A stretch of 64,000 nucleotides of DNA from Seminibacterium arietis (GCF_042675725.1 NZ_JBHTJN010000004.1:290491-354490), one strand, 5' to 3'. Shown: positions 55,224 through 63,940, counted from the first letter of the stretch. The notes: generated by a model from the letters alone, not told the origin. Program-made: numbers and translations.

Positions 55224-56430
55224 TCTATTTTATTGGAAGGGTAAAAATCACTTACAACAGAAACAACGAGGTCTAATCGTTGCAGAAAACCAAGCTATTG
55301 CTCAAAGAGAATTATTTCAACGAGGACTACGACAAGTCACTTTACAAAAAAATTGGCAATTTCCAACCAAGCCAAAACCATATGAAATATGTGACCTTGT
55401 TATGCAACTATCTGTTCTATTACAAGCTTCTGTTACATTAAAACAGAGTTTACAAATTTTATTACAAAACTGTATTAATCTATCACTAAATCGTTGGTTA
55501 CGTTTATTAATTCAAGATCTTGAAGCAGGACTTAGCTTTTCCCAAGCGTTAGAAAAACAGGAACGTTATTTCACTTATCAAGAACAACAACTTATTAAAG
55601 CAGGAGAAATGAGTGGTAACTTACCATTAGTATGTGAACAAATTGCACTACATAGGCAGCAATCACTTCAATTACAACGTAAAATCCAAAAAATTTTATT
55701 CTACCCTGCTATCGTATTAACCATTTCACTAATCTTGACCACTTTATTATTAATTTTCATCGTACCTCAATTTGCAGAAATGTATGGTGAGCAAACAAAA
55801 CTTCCCTTTTTTACTACGCTATTATTAAATTTATCAACAGGATTACAAAAATATTTTATTCAGTTTTTTTTATTATTCTTCCTTATATTTTTATTCATTC
55901 AATTACAGTTGAAAAAATCATATTTATTAAATAAATGGAAAAATACGCTAATATCAGCAGCTCCAGTATTAAAAAATATTGTACGACTATCACGTCTAGT
56001 TAATTTTAGTAGCAGCTTAAGTTTAATGCTACGTTCAGGCATTCCTCTAAATCAAGCATTACAATCGTTTTTACCTAAAACTAAAAGCTGGCAAGTTTCA
56101 CAAAAATTACAAGGAGATATACAGCTAATTGAAGAAATTAAGTCTATTTTATATTGGATTAATCAAGGATATTCTTTTTCAGAAAGCGTAAGTTCAAATT
56201 TATTTTCTATACAGGCTCAACAAATGCTACAAATAGGAGAAAAAAGTGGAAAACTAGCTACAATGCTACAGCATATTGCTGAAAATAATCAACAACGACT
56301 TAATCATCAAGCCGATTTATTATCACAAATGTTAGAGCCTATACTAATGTTATTAATTGGCAGTATTATAGGTTTAATTATGTTAGGAATGTATTTACCA
56401 ATTTTTAATATGGGTGCAATAATACAATGA
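55210..56430 (+). CDS. pilC: Type IV pilus inner-membrane platform protein PilC
   Basis: A 406-residue GspF-family protein with two related cytoplasmic T2SF domains and three membrane segments (~165-190, 210-230 and 375-400). Conserved motifs are LLQASVTLKQSLQIL and MLRSGIPLNQALQ, with GEMSGNLP and GEKSGKLATML repeating the GE-SG-L signature. It anchors PilB and directs subunit addition. Start choice between adjacent ATGs at 55210 and 55213 is open. Confidence 0.94.
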   Translation: MMKLSLFYWKGKNHLQQKQRGLIVAENQAIAQRELFQRGLRQVTLQKNWQFPTKPKPYEICDLVMQLSVLLQASVTLKQSLQILLQNCINLSLNRWLRLLIQDLEAGLSFSQALEKQERYFTYQEQQLIKAGEMSGNLPLVCEQIALHRQQSLQLQRKIQKILFYPAIVLTISLILTTLLLIFIVPQFAEMYGEQTKLPFFTTLLLNLSTGLQKYFIQFFLLFFLIFLFIQLQLKKSYLLNKWKNTLISAAPVLKNIVRLSRLVNFSSSLSLMLRSGIPLNQALQSFLPKTKSWQVSQKLQGDIQLIEEIKSILYWINQGYSFSESVSSNLFSIQAQQMLQIGEKSGKLATMLQHIAENNQQRLNHQADLLSQMLEPILMLLIGSIIGLIMLGMYLPIFNMGAIIQ

Positions 56431-57137
56431 ATTATTTTTTATTCTTCATATTAGGAAGTATAACTGGAATCGCAGTTTTTCGTTATATTTCAACGTTCAT
56501 TGAAAATATAAAATTATCCATATATCAAAGCTATACTGAACTATTTCCTCATAATTTACTTCCATTTTCATCTGAACAATCGATATTACAGCCCAAAAAG
56601 TGCGGTCATTCGTTTGTTTATTTATTGGGATTCGCACTATTCTTTATTTATTGCTTAATAGTCAATCAATCCATCTTACTTTCATTATGGTGGGCATACT
56701 ATGGTACGTTATTATTCACTATTTCATTAGTTGACTGGCAATATCAATTAATTTCTCCAAATCTTTGTAGAGCTATATTTGTATTAAATATTATCGGTAG
56801 TTATTTCAATTTAAATGAGCTGAGCCTAGAAGAAAGCATTTTAAGTTCTTTTTCTGCCTTCAGCATATTCTATGTTATTTACTACATTGCAAAATGGATC
56901 TACAAAAAAGAAGTTTTGGGACGTGGTGATTATTGGTTAATGTTAGGACTAGGTGGCATCATTTACTGGGAAAACTTACCACTTTTGATTTTTATTGCTA
57001 GCTTCACTGCATCATTATACGGTTTATACCAAAAAATCAAACTCAAATCAGGAAAATTTTTACCTTTTGCACCATTCTTATGTTGTGCAAATTTAATAAT
57101 GCTTTATATACAATTCAATTATCTTATGGCAAGATGA
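56427..57137 (+). CDS. pilD: Prepilin peptidase PilD, short form
   Basis: A 236-residue A24-type aspartic peptidase with six to seven membrane segments. The catalytic aspartates lie in SLVDWQYQLISP (~100) and GRGDYWLML (~170). The N-terminal cytoplasmic domain with its zinc CxxC pairs, present in full-length PilD, is reduced to a short loop, so the N-methylation activity may be absent or altered. It overlaps pilC by four bases. Confidence 0.9.
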   Translation: MNYFLFFILGSITGIAVFRYISTFIENIKLSIYQSYTELFPHNLLPFSSEQSILQPKKCGHSFVYLLGFALFFIYCLIVNQSILLSLWWAYYGTLLFTISLVDWQYQLISPNLCRAIFVLNIIGSYFNLNELSLEESILSSFSAFSIFYVIYYIAKWIYKKEVLGRGDYWLMLGLGGIIYWENLPLLIFIASFTASLYGLYQKIKLKSGKFLPFAPFLCCANLIMLYIQFNYLMAR

Positions 57138-57169
57138 TAAAATTCTTAATATTAAATAAGGAAACATAA

Positions 57170-57781
57170 ATGCCCTATATTGTAGGATTAACAGGTGGAA
57201 TTGGTAGCGGAAAAAGTCTTATCGCAGCGTTATTTTCTAAATTAGGCGTTCCAATTGTTGATGCTGATGTTGTTGCTCATAATATTGTTTCAAAAGGATC
57301 ACCATTGTTGCAACAAATTGTTAAGCGTTTCGGCGTGAACATATTATTAGAAAATGGGGATTTAAATCGATCATTATTACGAGAGTTAATTTTTAATAAT
57401 GATAATGAAAAACAATGGCTAAATAATCTACTGCATCCCGCCATAAGAGAGGAAATGTTACACCAATTAAACGCAGTAAATTATCCTTATGTACTATGGG
57501 TAGTACCACTTTTAATTGAAAATAATTTAAATGAATTCTGTGATCGTATATTAGTTGTTGACGTAAGCACTGAAACTCAAATAAAGCGAGCTACCAAACG
57601 AGATAAAAACACACAAGAGTTAATTAAAAGTATTATAGCATCTCAAGTTAAACGAGAAACTCGCTTAAGCTTTGCTGATGACATCATTGATAATGATCCA
57701 AATTTAACAGAAAATTACTCTGACTTAGAAAAAAAAGTGTTAGAATTGCACAAATTTTACTTAAATTTAGCAAAAAAATGA
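57170..57781 (+). CDS. coaE: Dephospho-CoA kinase CoaE
   Basis: A 203-residue P-loop kinase for the last step of coenzyme A synthesis. The P-loop is VGLTGGIGSGKSLIAALF at the N-terminus, then VDADVVAHNIV, HPAIREEM and the lid KRATKRDKN. It follows pilD by 32 bases in the common pilBCD-coaE-yacG order. Confidence 0.97.
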   Translation: MPYIVGLTGGIGSGKSLIAALFSKLGVPIVDADVVAHNIVSKGSPLLQQIVKRFGVNILLENGDLNRSLLRELIFNNDNEKQWLNNLLHPAIREEMLHQLNAVNYPYVLWVVPLLIENNLNEFCDRILVVDVSTETQIKRATKRDKNTQELIKSIIASQVKRETRLSFADDIIDNDPNLTENYSDLEKKVLELHKFYLNLAKK

Positions 57782-57978
57782 TAGATGATATTTTTGAAGT
57801 ATCTTGCCCTATGTGTAAGAAACCAGTTGAATGGTCAATAAAAAGCCCATTTCGTCCATTTTGTAGTAAGCGTTGTCAATTAATTGATCTAGGAGAATGG
57901 GCGGCAGAAGAAAAAGCTATTCCTGGGCAAGAAATGACTTTCACTGTTGACACATCCGATGATATTCCTCAAGATTAA
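57778..57978 (+). CDS. yacG: DNA gyrase inhibitor YacG (zinc protein)
   Basis: A 66-residue protein with a single zinc finger, VSCPMCKKPVEW (CxxC) and FCSKRCQLIDLGEWA (CxxxC). The E. coli homologue binds GyrB and inhibits gyrase. It overlaps coaE by four bases, so the two are translationally coupled. Confidence 0.94.
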   Translation: MIDDIFEVSCPMCKKPVEWSIKSPFRPFCSKRCQLIDLGEWAAEEKAIPGQEMTFTVDTSDDIPQD

Positions 57979-58103
57979 AATGAAAAAACTATCGAATTGA
58001 GGATATTATTTAAATTATAAAATAAATAATCGCCCTAATTTTTAAATTGCATGTTGTGAATTTAAATTTATCTTGTTAGAATTCTTTCGCTTTAAAAAGC
58101 ATG

Positions 58104-58315
58104 TTCGGATGAAGGTAGCTGGAGAGTAGGGAATTAACTCTACACCGACGAGGTAAAATCTTTCAGGTGCTAAATAATTAGCGAGGACTGTTACCAGACG
58201 AACCCTTGGAGAGATCCAATGTTGCAAGATTGCACAAAATGGACGCCGAAGGCGCAAAAGTACGTGGTTTTCACCGCACTTCAAACGCTCAGGCAAAAGG
58301 ACAGGGGCAGAAGAA
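58104..58315 (+). ncRNA. Tandem glycine riboswitch
   Basis: Two glycine aptamers lie in series. Aptamer 1 (~58104-58197) has CTGGAGAGT, CACCGACGAGGTAAAATC, TTTCAGGTGC and GAGGACTG. Aptamer 2 (~58205-58312) has TTGGAGAGATC, GACGCCGAAGGCGCAAAA, ACGCTCAGGCAAAAGGACAG. These match the GGAGAG / CGCCGAAGG / CUCAGGCAAAAGGACAG consensus. A hairpin terminator follows, so glycine should act at transcription elongation. An exact uptake motif (58273-58281) sits in the variable stem of aptamer 2. The sequence between yacG and 58103 is AT-rich leader with no gene. Confidence 0.93.
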
Positions 58316-58326
58316 ACTCAAGATTT

Positions 58327-58368
58327 ATAAGCATAAGTACGTTCTGTACGTAGGCTTATTTATTTTTT
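58327..58368 (+). terminator. Expression-platform terminator of the glycine riboswitch
   Basis: ATAAGC...GTAC and GTAC...GCTTAT arms (58327-58359) form a long interrupted stem followed by a T-rich run. It lies between aptamer 2 and the symporter start. Confidence 0.8.
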
Positions 58369-58417
58369 ACTACTCTTTTAGCCTCCTTGTAATTTGTTTT
58401 TTACGGGGAATTCTCAT

Positions 58418-59791
58418 ATGTCATTGGAAACAATTTTATCATCAATAAACTCATTTGTTTGGGGACCAATTCTTCTTATTTTATTATCTGGTACGAGTAT
58501 TTATTTAACTATCCGACTTGGTTTTATTCAAATTATCCATTTACCAAAAGCTTTAAGCTATTTATTTAAAAAAGAAAATGGGAAAAATCAAAAAGGCGAT
58601 GTATCAGCATTTGCAGCACTTTGTACCGCACTTGCAGCAACAATAGGCACGGGTAATATAGTTGGTGTAGCAACCGCCGTGCAAGCTGGTGGACCTGGTG
58701 CTATTTTTTGGATGTGGCTAATTGCCTTGTTAGGAATGGCAACAAAATATGCTGAATGTTTACTTGCTGTAAAATATCGAGTACGTGATAAGCAAGGTTT
58801 CATGGTCGGTGGACCAATGTACTATATTGAACGAGGATTGGGATTAAAATGGCTAGCAAAATTATTTGCTTTATTTGGTTTGCTAGTTGCATTTTTTGGT
58901 ATAGGAACATTCCCACAAATTCAAGCTATTACTCATGCAATGCAAGATACCTTTAATATTCCAGTCATCATTACTTCCGTGATTATGACCGCACTTGTTG
59001 GTTTAATTATTTTAGGAGGTGTAAAACGAATTGCCAATGTCGCATCTGTTATTGTTCCTTTTATGGCGATACTATATGTGCTAACTTCAACTATCATCAT
59101 TTTACTGAACTGGCAACTCGTCCCTGAAGCAATCGGACTAATTTTCAATAGTGCTTTTAATCCTGAATCTGCATTAGGTGGTACTTTAGGCTATACTGTG
59201 ATGAAAGCAATTCAATCAGGTGCAGCTCGAGGGATTTTCTCTAATGAATCAGGTTTAGGTAGTGCCCCTATTGCTGCCGCGGCTGCACAGACGAAAGAAC
59301 CTGTTCGTCAAGGATTAATTTCCATGACAGGAACTTTTTTTGACACTATCATCATCTGTGCAATGACTGGACTAGTATTAGTAATTACTGGCTCATGGCA
59401 ATCTGATGTAGCAGGTGTATCTGTTACTAATTTAGCCTTTTCTAAAGGTTTGGGGCATGCGGCTGGTGGAACTATTGTCACTATTGGATTGCTATTTTTT
59501 GCGTTCACTACTATTTTAGGTTGGTGCTACTACGGTGAGCGATGTTTTGTATATCTCACTGGTGTACGTGGTATACGCATTTATCGTATATTCTTTATCG
59601 CACTCGTCAGTTGTGGTGCATTCATTCATCTTAATACTATTTGGATCTTAGCAGATATTGTGAATGGATTGATGGCATTTCCAAATCTTATCGCATTGAT
59701 CGGTTTACGCCATATAGTAATTGAAGAAACTAAAAATTATTTTGTTCGTTTGAAAAATGAAAATGTAGAGAAAGTCCTAGAAATAGCATAA
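58418..59791 (+). CDS. AGCS-family sodium:alanine/glycine symporter
   Basis: A 457-residue transporter with about 11 segments. Family signatures are FAALCTALAATIGTGNIVGVA (in parts TALAATIGTGNIVG), GPMYYIERGLG, GIFSNESGLGSAPIAAAAA and GWCYYGERC. It resembles H. influenzae HI0883 and E. coli-type DagA/AlsT symporters. The glycine riboswitch upstream argues for glycine and alanine as substrates. ATG at 58418 follows GGGG; a TTG at 58394 was rejected. Direction of use (uptake as nutrient or excess control) is not shown. Confidence 0.93.
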   Translation: MSLETILSSINSFVWGPILLILLSGTSIYLTIRLGFIQIIHLPKALSYLFKKENGKNQKGDVSAFAALCTALAATIGTGNIVGVATAVQAGGPGAIFWMWLIALLGMATKYAECLLAVKYRVRDKQGFMVGGPMYYIERGLGLKWLAKLFALFGLLVAFFGIGTFPQIQAITHAMQDTFNIPVIITSVIMTALVGLIILGGVKRIANVASVIVPFMAILYVLTSTIIILLNWQLVPEAIGLIFNSAFNPESALGGTLGYTVMKAIQSGAARGIFSNESGLGSAPIAAAAAQTKEPVRQGLISMTGTFFDTIIICAMTGLVLVITGSWQSDVAGVSVTNLAFSKGLGHAAGGTIVTIGLLFFAFTTILGWCYYGERCFVYLTGVRGIRIYRIFFIALVSCGAFIHLNTIWILADIVNGLMAFPNLIALIGLRHIVIEETKNYFVRLKNENVEKVLEIA

Positions 59792-59813
59792 ATTCAACAC
59801 AAAACCCAAAATA

Positions 59814-59840
59814 AAAAGGCTACTTAAAGTGGCCTTTAAT
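59814..59840 (+). terminator. Terminator after the symporter
   Basis: AAAGGCTACT (59814-59823) pairs with AGTGGCCTTT (59827-59836) around a 3-base loop, with T's in the arm end. The remaining gap to raiA is AT-rich promoter sequence. Confidence 0.8.
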
Positions 59841-60049
59841 AATTTATCTTCACAATCATAACAATTTTTTATTAAAAAAATAAGCGAATTTTTGTAAAAC
59901 TTCTACCTAGATCATAATTTTTAAAAATTAATATAAATTTATGCATGAACCCCTTGAAAACTTTCTCTAACAAGGCTATTTTGATACTAAGAATTTTTCA
60001 TAAAGGGTAGCGATACTCATCATTACATATCTTAAAAGAGGGAAATGCT

Positions 60050-60370
60050 ATGACACTAAATATCACAAGTAAACAAATGGAAATCACCCCTGCAATCCGT
60101 ACCCATATAGAAGAAAAACTTGCCAAGTTAGGCAAATGGCAAACTCAGTTAATTAATCCTCATTTTATCTTAAATAAAACACCAAAAGGTTTCTCAGTAG
60201 AGGCTTCTATCCATACTCCACTAGGAAATCTATTTGCTAGTAGTGAATGTGATGACATGTACAAAGCTATTGGAGAAGTAGAGGAAAAATTAGAACGCCA
60301 ACTTAATAAATTACAACATAAAGGAGAATCACGGCGGGCTGACGAAAGTTTAAAAGATTCATTTAAATAG
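60050..60370 (+). CDS. raiA: Ribosome-associated inhibitor A / hibernation factor
   Basis: A 106-residue S30AE-family protein. The opening MTLNITSKQMEITPAIRTHIEEKL and later NPHFILNK, SVEASIHTPLGNLFASSECDDMYKAI and EKLERQLNKLQHK match the H. influenzae YfiA orthologue almost throughout. It binds the 30S decoding site in stationary phase or cold shock and blocks translation. It is monocistronic. Confidence 0.95.
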   Translation: MTLNITSKQMEITPAIRTHIEEKLAKLGKWQTQLINPHFILNKTPKGFSVEASIHTPLGNLFASSECDDMYKAIGEVEEKLERQLNKLQHKGESRRADESLKDSFK

Positions 60371-60462
60371 CCGTATAATCTGATAGATCATACAACAACG
60401 TTAGCAATGCCAATAGTTTTTTGAGTTTTATGCACAACGAGGAATAGATACTATCATTAAAT

Positions 60463-60521
60463 ACTACCAATGTGCTGACACTTTTTCATATTTCATCTGA
60501 TTTTTAGGGTACATTGGTAGT
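60463..60521. repeat. 11-bp inverted repeat in the raiA-dprA gap
   Basis: ACTACCAATGT (60463-60473) and ACATTGGTAGT (60511-60521) are perfect arms separated by 37 bases. No T-run follows on either strand. It lies between the convergent raiA and dprA; the rest of the 259-base gap is AT-rich without a gene. Confidence 0.7.
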
Positions 60522-60629
60522 CAAATTTCGATCTAGAGTTTAAAGAATTAATGCTAATCTTATAAAAAATTAAATTAAAAAATAAATAAAAACATTTTAT
60601 TATTCATGTTATCACTTGATAATTTTAAT

Positions 60630-61733
60630 TTAAGCACGCCGATACAGTCCATTTTCACAAATCAAAAGTTCTTGTAGCTCTAGTTCAAGTAGTTGAATTA
60701 ACAATAGATCTACAGTCAATCCTGTTTCTGTAGCAAGATCGTCTAGCGTCACTGGCGTATAACTAATTTTTTCGTAAAGCTCAGGGTAAGAAGGAGTTGG
60801 CAGTAGCTTTGGCTCAACGGGTATTGGAACTGTTTTAGAATTCGGTAATACAGGGCTTTGGTTAAAAGAAAAGTGCGGTAGATTTTCCACAATATCTTGC
60901 ACATTTTCTACTAATAACGCACCTTGCTTGATCAATTTATGACAACCTTGACTAAACTTATTTTGAATATTGCCAGGTAAAGCAAAAACTTCTCTATTCT
61001 GCTCTAAAGCGTATCGTGCAGTAATAAGTGATCCACTTTTATCTGTTGCTTCAATTACTAATGTTCCTATTGATAACCCGCTAATAATACGATTACGACG
61101 AGGGAAATTTTCTGCTATTGGTGGTTGATCTGGCAAAAATTCCGAAATTATCGCCCCATTGTTCTCTACAATTTGATTGGCTAAATTTCGATGTTTAGCA
61201 GGATACATTCGATCTATACCACCCCCCAAAACAGCTATTGTCTGTCCCTTTATATCAACTATTGCCTGATGACAAAACCCGTCTATTCCTAATGCCAAAC
61301 CGCTAGTAATTACAAAACCAGCAAGGCAAAGTTCTGTCGCAAAGTATTTTGCCCAACATTCTCCATAGTGCGAACAATGACGACTCCCCACTATAGCAAT
61401 TTGATTACTGGAAAGAATGCTTGCGTTGCCTTTTACAAATAAAATAGGTGGTGCAGTTGCAATTTCTTTTAATAAAAATGGATACTCGGGATCATAAAAA
61501 TTAATAATTCTATTACCGCTCTTTGTAGCCCATTCTAACGCAGGATCAATATATTTATGCTGAGGATTAAACCATCGGTTTATTTGTATCGAATTCCAAC
61601 CCATTTGTGAAAAGATCTCAGAATCATAATTGACTAATTCTGTGATAGAGGTTTGTGTTAGAATCTTTTGGATACTACTTGCTCCAAGTTTTGGAATTTG
61701 TAGTAGTCTCATCAAAATTTCATTTTCTCCCAT
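60630..61733 (-). CDS. dprA: DNA processing protein DprA (Smf)
   Basis: A 367-residue protein needed for transformation, protecting incoming single strands and loading RecA. The Rossmann-like core shows AIVGSRHCSHYGE (~110), ITSGLALGIDGFCHQAI, GGGIDRMYPAKH and EATDKSGSLITARYALEQ. A winged-helix DML1-type domain closes the protein (from ~305). ATG at 61733 has GGAG upstream. It is controlled by the CRP-S site 69-90 bases upstream. Confidence 0.96.
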   Translation of the reverse strand: MGENEILMRLLQIPKLGASSIQKILTQTSITELVNYDSEIFSQMGWNSIQINRWFNPQHKYIDPALEWATKSGNRIINFYDPEYPFLLKEIATAPPILFVKGNASILSSNQIAIVGSRHCSHYGECWAKYFATELCLAGFVITSGLALGIDGFCHQAIVDIKGQTIAVLGGGIDRMYPAKHRNLANQIVENNGAIISEFLPDQPPIAENFPRRNRIISGLSIGTLVIEATDKSGSLITARYALEQNREVFALPGNIQNKFSQGCHKLIKQGALLVENVQDIVENLPHFSFNQSPVLPNSKTVPIPVEPKLLPTPSYPELYEKISYTPVTLDDLATETGLTVDLLLIQLLELELQELLICENGLYRRA

Positions 61734-61801
61734 GAGATTTACTCCATATTTTTCTAACTAGCCTACCGCAAAATCATTATGTGATAAAAAATTCTTTTCT
61801 T

Positions 61802-61823
61802 TTTTGCGATTCTGATCGCAAAC
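61802..61823. promoter_or_regulatory. CRP-S competence site of dprA
   Basis: TTTTGCGATTCTGATCGCAA contains the exact core TGCGA-N6-TCGCA of the Sxy-dependent H. influenzae competence regulon, within T/A flanks. It is in the gap shared with the divergent purine permease. Confidence 0.92.
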
Positions 61824-61973
61824 TTAATAATATTTTTCCAAATAATTTGGTGTAATAGTGTCAAACATTGCTTTTTATTTTAAGAATATAAACTCTAAAT
61901 ACAGACGATTAGATAGAGTAAAACTTTACTTCAAAATAGACCGCACTTTAACATTTTAAAGTTAAAATTATTA

Positions 61974-61989
61974 AAGCAAACGTTTACTA
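61974..61989 (+). promoter_or_regulatory. PurR-type operator of the purine permease
   Basis: AAGCAAACGTTTACTA matches ANGCAANCGNTTNCNT at all but the last position. It lies 73-88 bases before the permease start. Also in this 328-base gap are the dprA CRP-S site and one uptake motif (~61941). Confidence 0.8.
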
Positions 61990-62061
61990 TTTAATAATTT
62001 AGGGTAAAATACGGTAATTTTTTATTTATTTATTATTTTTCAATTAATCAAAAGGTAATTT

Positions 62062-63375
62062 ATGTCTTTAGAAAATCATTTCGAACTAACTCAACGTGGC
62101 TCTAATTGGCGCCAAGAAATTATTGCTGGATTAACTACATTTTTGGCAATGGTCTATTCTATTATTGTTGTTCCAAACATGTTAGGTTCGGCTGGATTCT
62201 CAGTGGAAAGTGTTTTTATTGCTACTTGCTTGGTTTCAGGATTTGGATCAATTTTAATTGGGTTATGGGCAAACGCTCCTATGGGGATTGGCTGTGCTAT
62301 TTCTCTTACTGCTTTCACTGCATTTAGTTTGGTTTTAGGACAAAATGTTAGCGTGCCTGTTGCCTTAGGTGCAGTATTCTTTATGGGGATTGTATTCACT
62401 CTTATCTCCGCTACAGGAATTCGGTCCTGGATTTTAAAAAATCTACCTTCTAGTATTGCTCATGGAGCTGGAATCGGTATCGGTTTATTTTTATTATTAA
62501 TCGCTACTAATGGTGTTGGAATTGTAGTAAGTAATCAAGCTGGCATGCCCGTAAAATTAGGTAATTTTGTTTCTTTTCCTGTGTTAATTTCACTTTTTGG
62601 ATTAGCTGTTATTATAGGGTTAGAAAAGATGCGTGTTAAAGGGGCAATTCTATGGGTGATCATCGCCATTACTATTATAGGCTTAATATTCGATCCTAAT
62701 GTCAAATTTAACGGCCAAATTTTTAAAATGCCAACTTTTGGAGAAAAATCCCTATTTTTAGAAATGGATTTAATCGGAGCATTACAGCCAGCCATTTTAC
62801 CTGTAGTATTCGCATTAGTAATGACTGCTGTTTTTGATGCTACTGGTACAATTAGTGCAGTTGCAAGTCAAGCTAATTTATTAGATAAAGATGGTCAAAT
62901 TATTAATGGTGGAAAAGCCTTAACTTCTGATTCCGTAAGTAGCTTACTTTCAGGTATTTTCGGTACAGCTCCTGCAGCCGTATATATCGAATCAGCAGCA
63001 GGTACAGCAGCGGGTGGAAAAACTGGTATAACGGCAGTAATAGTCGGAATATTGTTCTTACTAATGCTATTCTTTCAACCTCTGGCTGGTCTTGTACCAG
63101 TTTATGCTACAGCACCTGCTTTAATGTATGTCGGTTTATTAATGCTAAGCAATGTAAGTAAATTAGATTTTTCCGACTTTGTTGGCTCAATGAGTGGCTT
63201 AATCTGTGCAGTATTTATTGTTCTTACTGCTAATATAGTGACTGGTATCATGCTAGGATTTGCATCTTTAGTAATAGGACGGATAATTAGTGGTGAATTT
63301 AAAAAGCTCAATATAGGTACTATTATCATTGCTATTGCCTTAATTCTCTTTTATTTAGGTGGTTGGGCAATTTAA
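62062..63375 (+). CDS. Purine (adenine/guanine/hypoxanthine) permease, NCS2/AzgA-like
   Basis: A 437-residue transporter with 12-14 segments. Signatures include EIIAGLTTFLAMVYSIIVVPNML (as TTFLAMVYSIIVVP), NAPMGIGCAISLTAF, FDATGTISAVASQA and the substrate-site region GTAPAAVYIESAAGTAAGGKTG. It resembles H. influenzae HI0125 and E. coli AdeP/GhxP relatives. The PurR-type operator supports purine bases as substrates; which base is preferred cannot be read from sequence. Confidence 0.92.
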   Translation: MSLENHFELTQRGSNWRQEIIAGLTTFLAMVYSIIVVPNMLGSAGFSVESVFIATCLVSGFGSILIGLWANAPMGIGCAISLTAFTAFSLVLGQNVSVPVALGAVFFMGIVFTLISATGIRSWILKNLPSSIAHGAGIGIGLFLLLIATNGVGIVVSNQAGMPVKLGNFVSFPVLISLFGLAVIIGLEKMRVKGAILWVIIAITIIGLIFDPNVKFNGQIFKMPTFGEKSLFLEMDLIGALQPAILPVVFALVMTAVFDATGTISAVASQANLLDKDGQIINGGKALTSDSVSSLLSGIFGTAPAAVYIESAAGTAAGGKTGITAVIVGILFLLMLFFQPLAGLVPVYATAPALMYVGLLMLSNVSKLDFSDFVGSMSGLICAVFIVLTANIVTGIMLGFASLVIGRIISGEFKKLNIGTIIIAIALILFYLGGWAI

Positions 63376-63418
63376 TTATTTAGTGTAACAAGAACTTAAT
63401 AATTGTGAACGCTCCGTG

Positions 63419-63450
63419 CCTTTAGTCCTTTCAGGACTAAAGGTATGTTT
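63419..63450. terminator. Terminator after the purine permease
   Basis: CCTTTAGTCC (63419-63428) and GGACTAAAGG (63434-63443) form a perfect 10-bp stem with a 5-base loop, followed by TATGTTTT. It lies between convergent genes. Confidence 0.88.
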
Positions 63451-63516
63451 TAGATAAAGTTCTCCGCCTCAGAGACAATATTGTTTCTATCTACAGCATT
63501 CATTATACTGATCTAG

Positions 63517-63852
63517 CTATTTTGCTGCACAACCTGGTAAATTTCTATCAATAACAAGATTACCTTCTACAATAGCTGTAACTGTTATAAAACTAGGTTT
63601 TGCATAAGTTTCTACATCGGATAATGCAACAGCACATTTATTAGTTTGAATAGTTCGATCTGTTGCTTCATCAAATCTAGCATAATTTAAATTAGTATGT
63701 ACTTCTCTCACTCGTTCCATGGTCGTCATTAATTTACCTGTATTAAGATTAACATTCTTTGAACTCATTAAAGTATATCCACCCACTCTATGAGTAACGC
63801 ATCCAGCTAAAATAATAGACATAAGTACTATACTCGAAAGTTTTAATTTCAT
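63517..63852 (-). CDS. Small lipoprotein of unknown function
   Basis: A 111-residue predicted lipoprotein. The signal is MKLKLSSIVLMSIILAGC with lipobox LAGC and the acylated cysteine at residue 18. The mature part (~93 residues) has two further cysteines (NKCAVAL and LPGC near the C-terminus) that could form a disulfide. The motif RVGGYTLMSSKNVNL faintly recalls small Gly-Tyr lipoproteins, but no family was recognised. ATG at 63852 follows GGAGG. No function is assigned. Confidence 0.8.
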   Translation of the reverse strand: MKLKLSSIVLMSIILAGCVTHRVGGYTLMSSKNVNLNTGKLMTTMERVREVHTNLNYARFDEATDRTIQTNKCAVALSDVETYAKPSFITVTAIVEGNLVIDRNLPGCAAK

Positions 63853-63897
63853 TTTTTCCTCCAAGCTACAATATTATTAATATTCAGTAATTGATTT

Positions 63898-63940
63898 ATC
63901 TTTCTTGCTTTACAAGAAAGATAATAGCATAATGCTATTA
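63898..63940. repeat. Two adjacent palindromes upstream of the lipoprotein
   Basis: ATCTTTCTTG/CAAGAAAGAT (63898-63922, 5-base loop) is followed directly by TAATAGCAT-A-ATGCTATTA (63922-63940). The first looks like a terminator of a gene beyond the right edge; the second could be an operator. The last 60 bases show nothing else. Confidence 0.6.

Noticed and set aside
58042..58448. Two small frames across the glycine riboswitch
   Set aside because: They cover conserved aptamer bases and lack start signals; the RNA explains the sequence.
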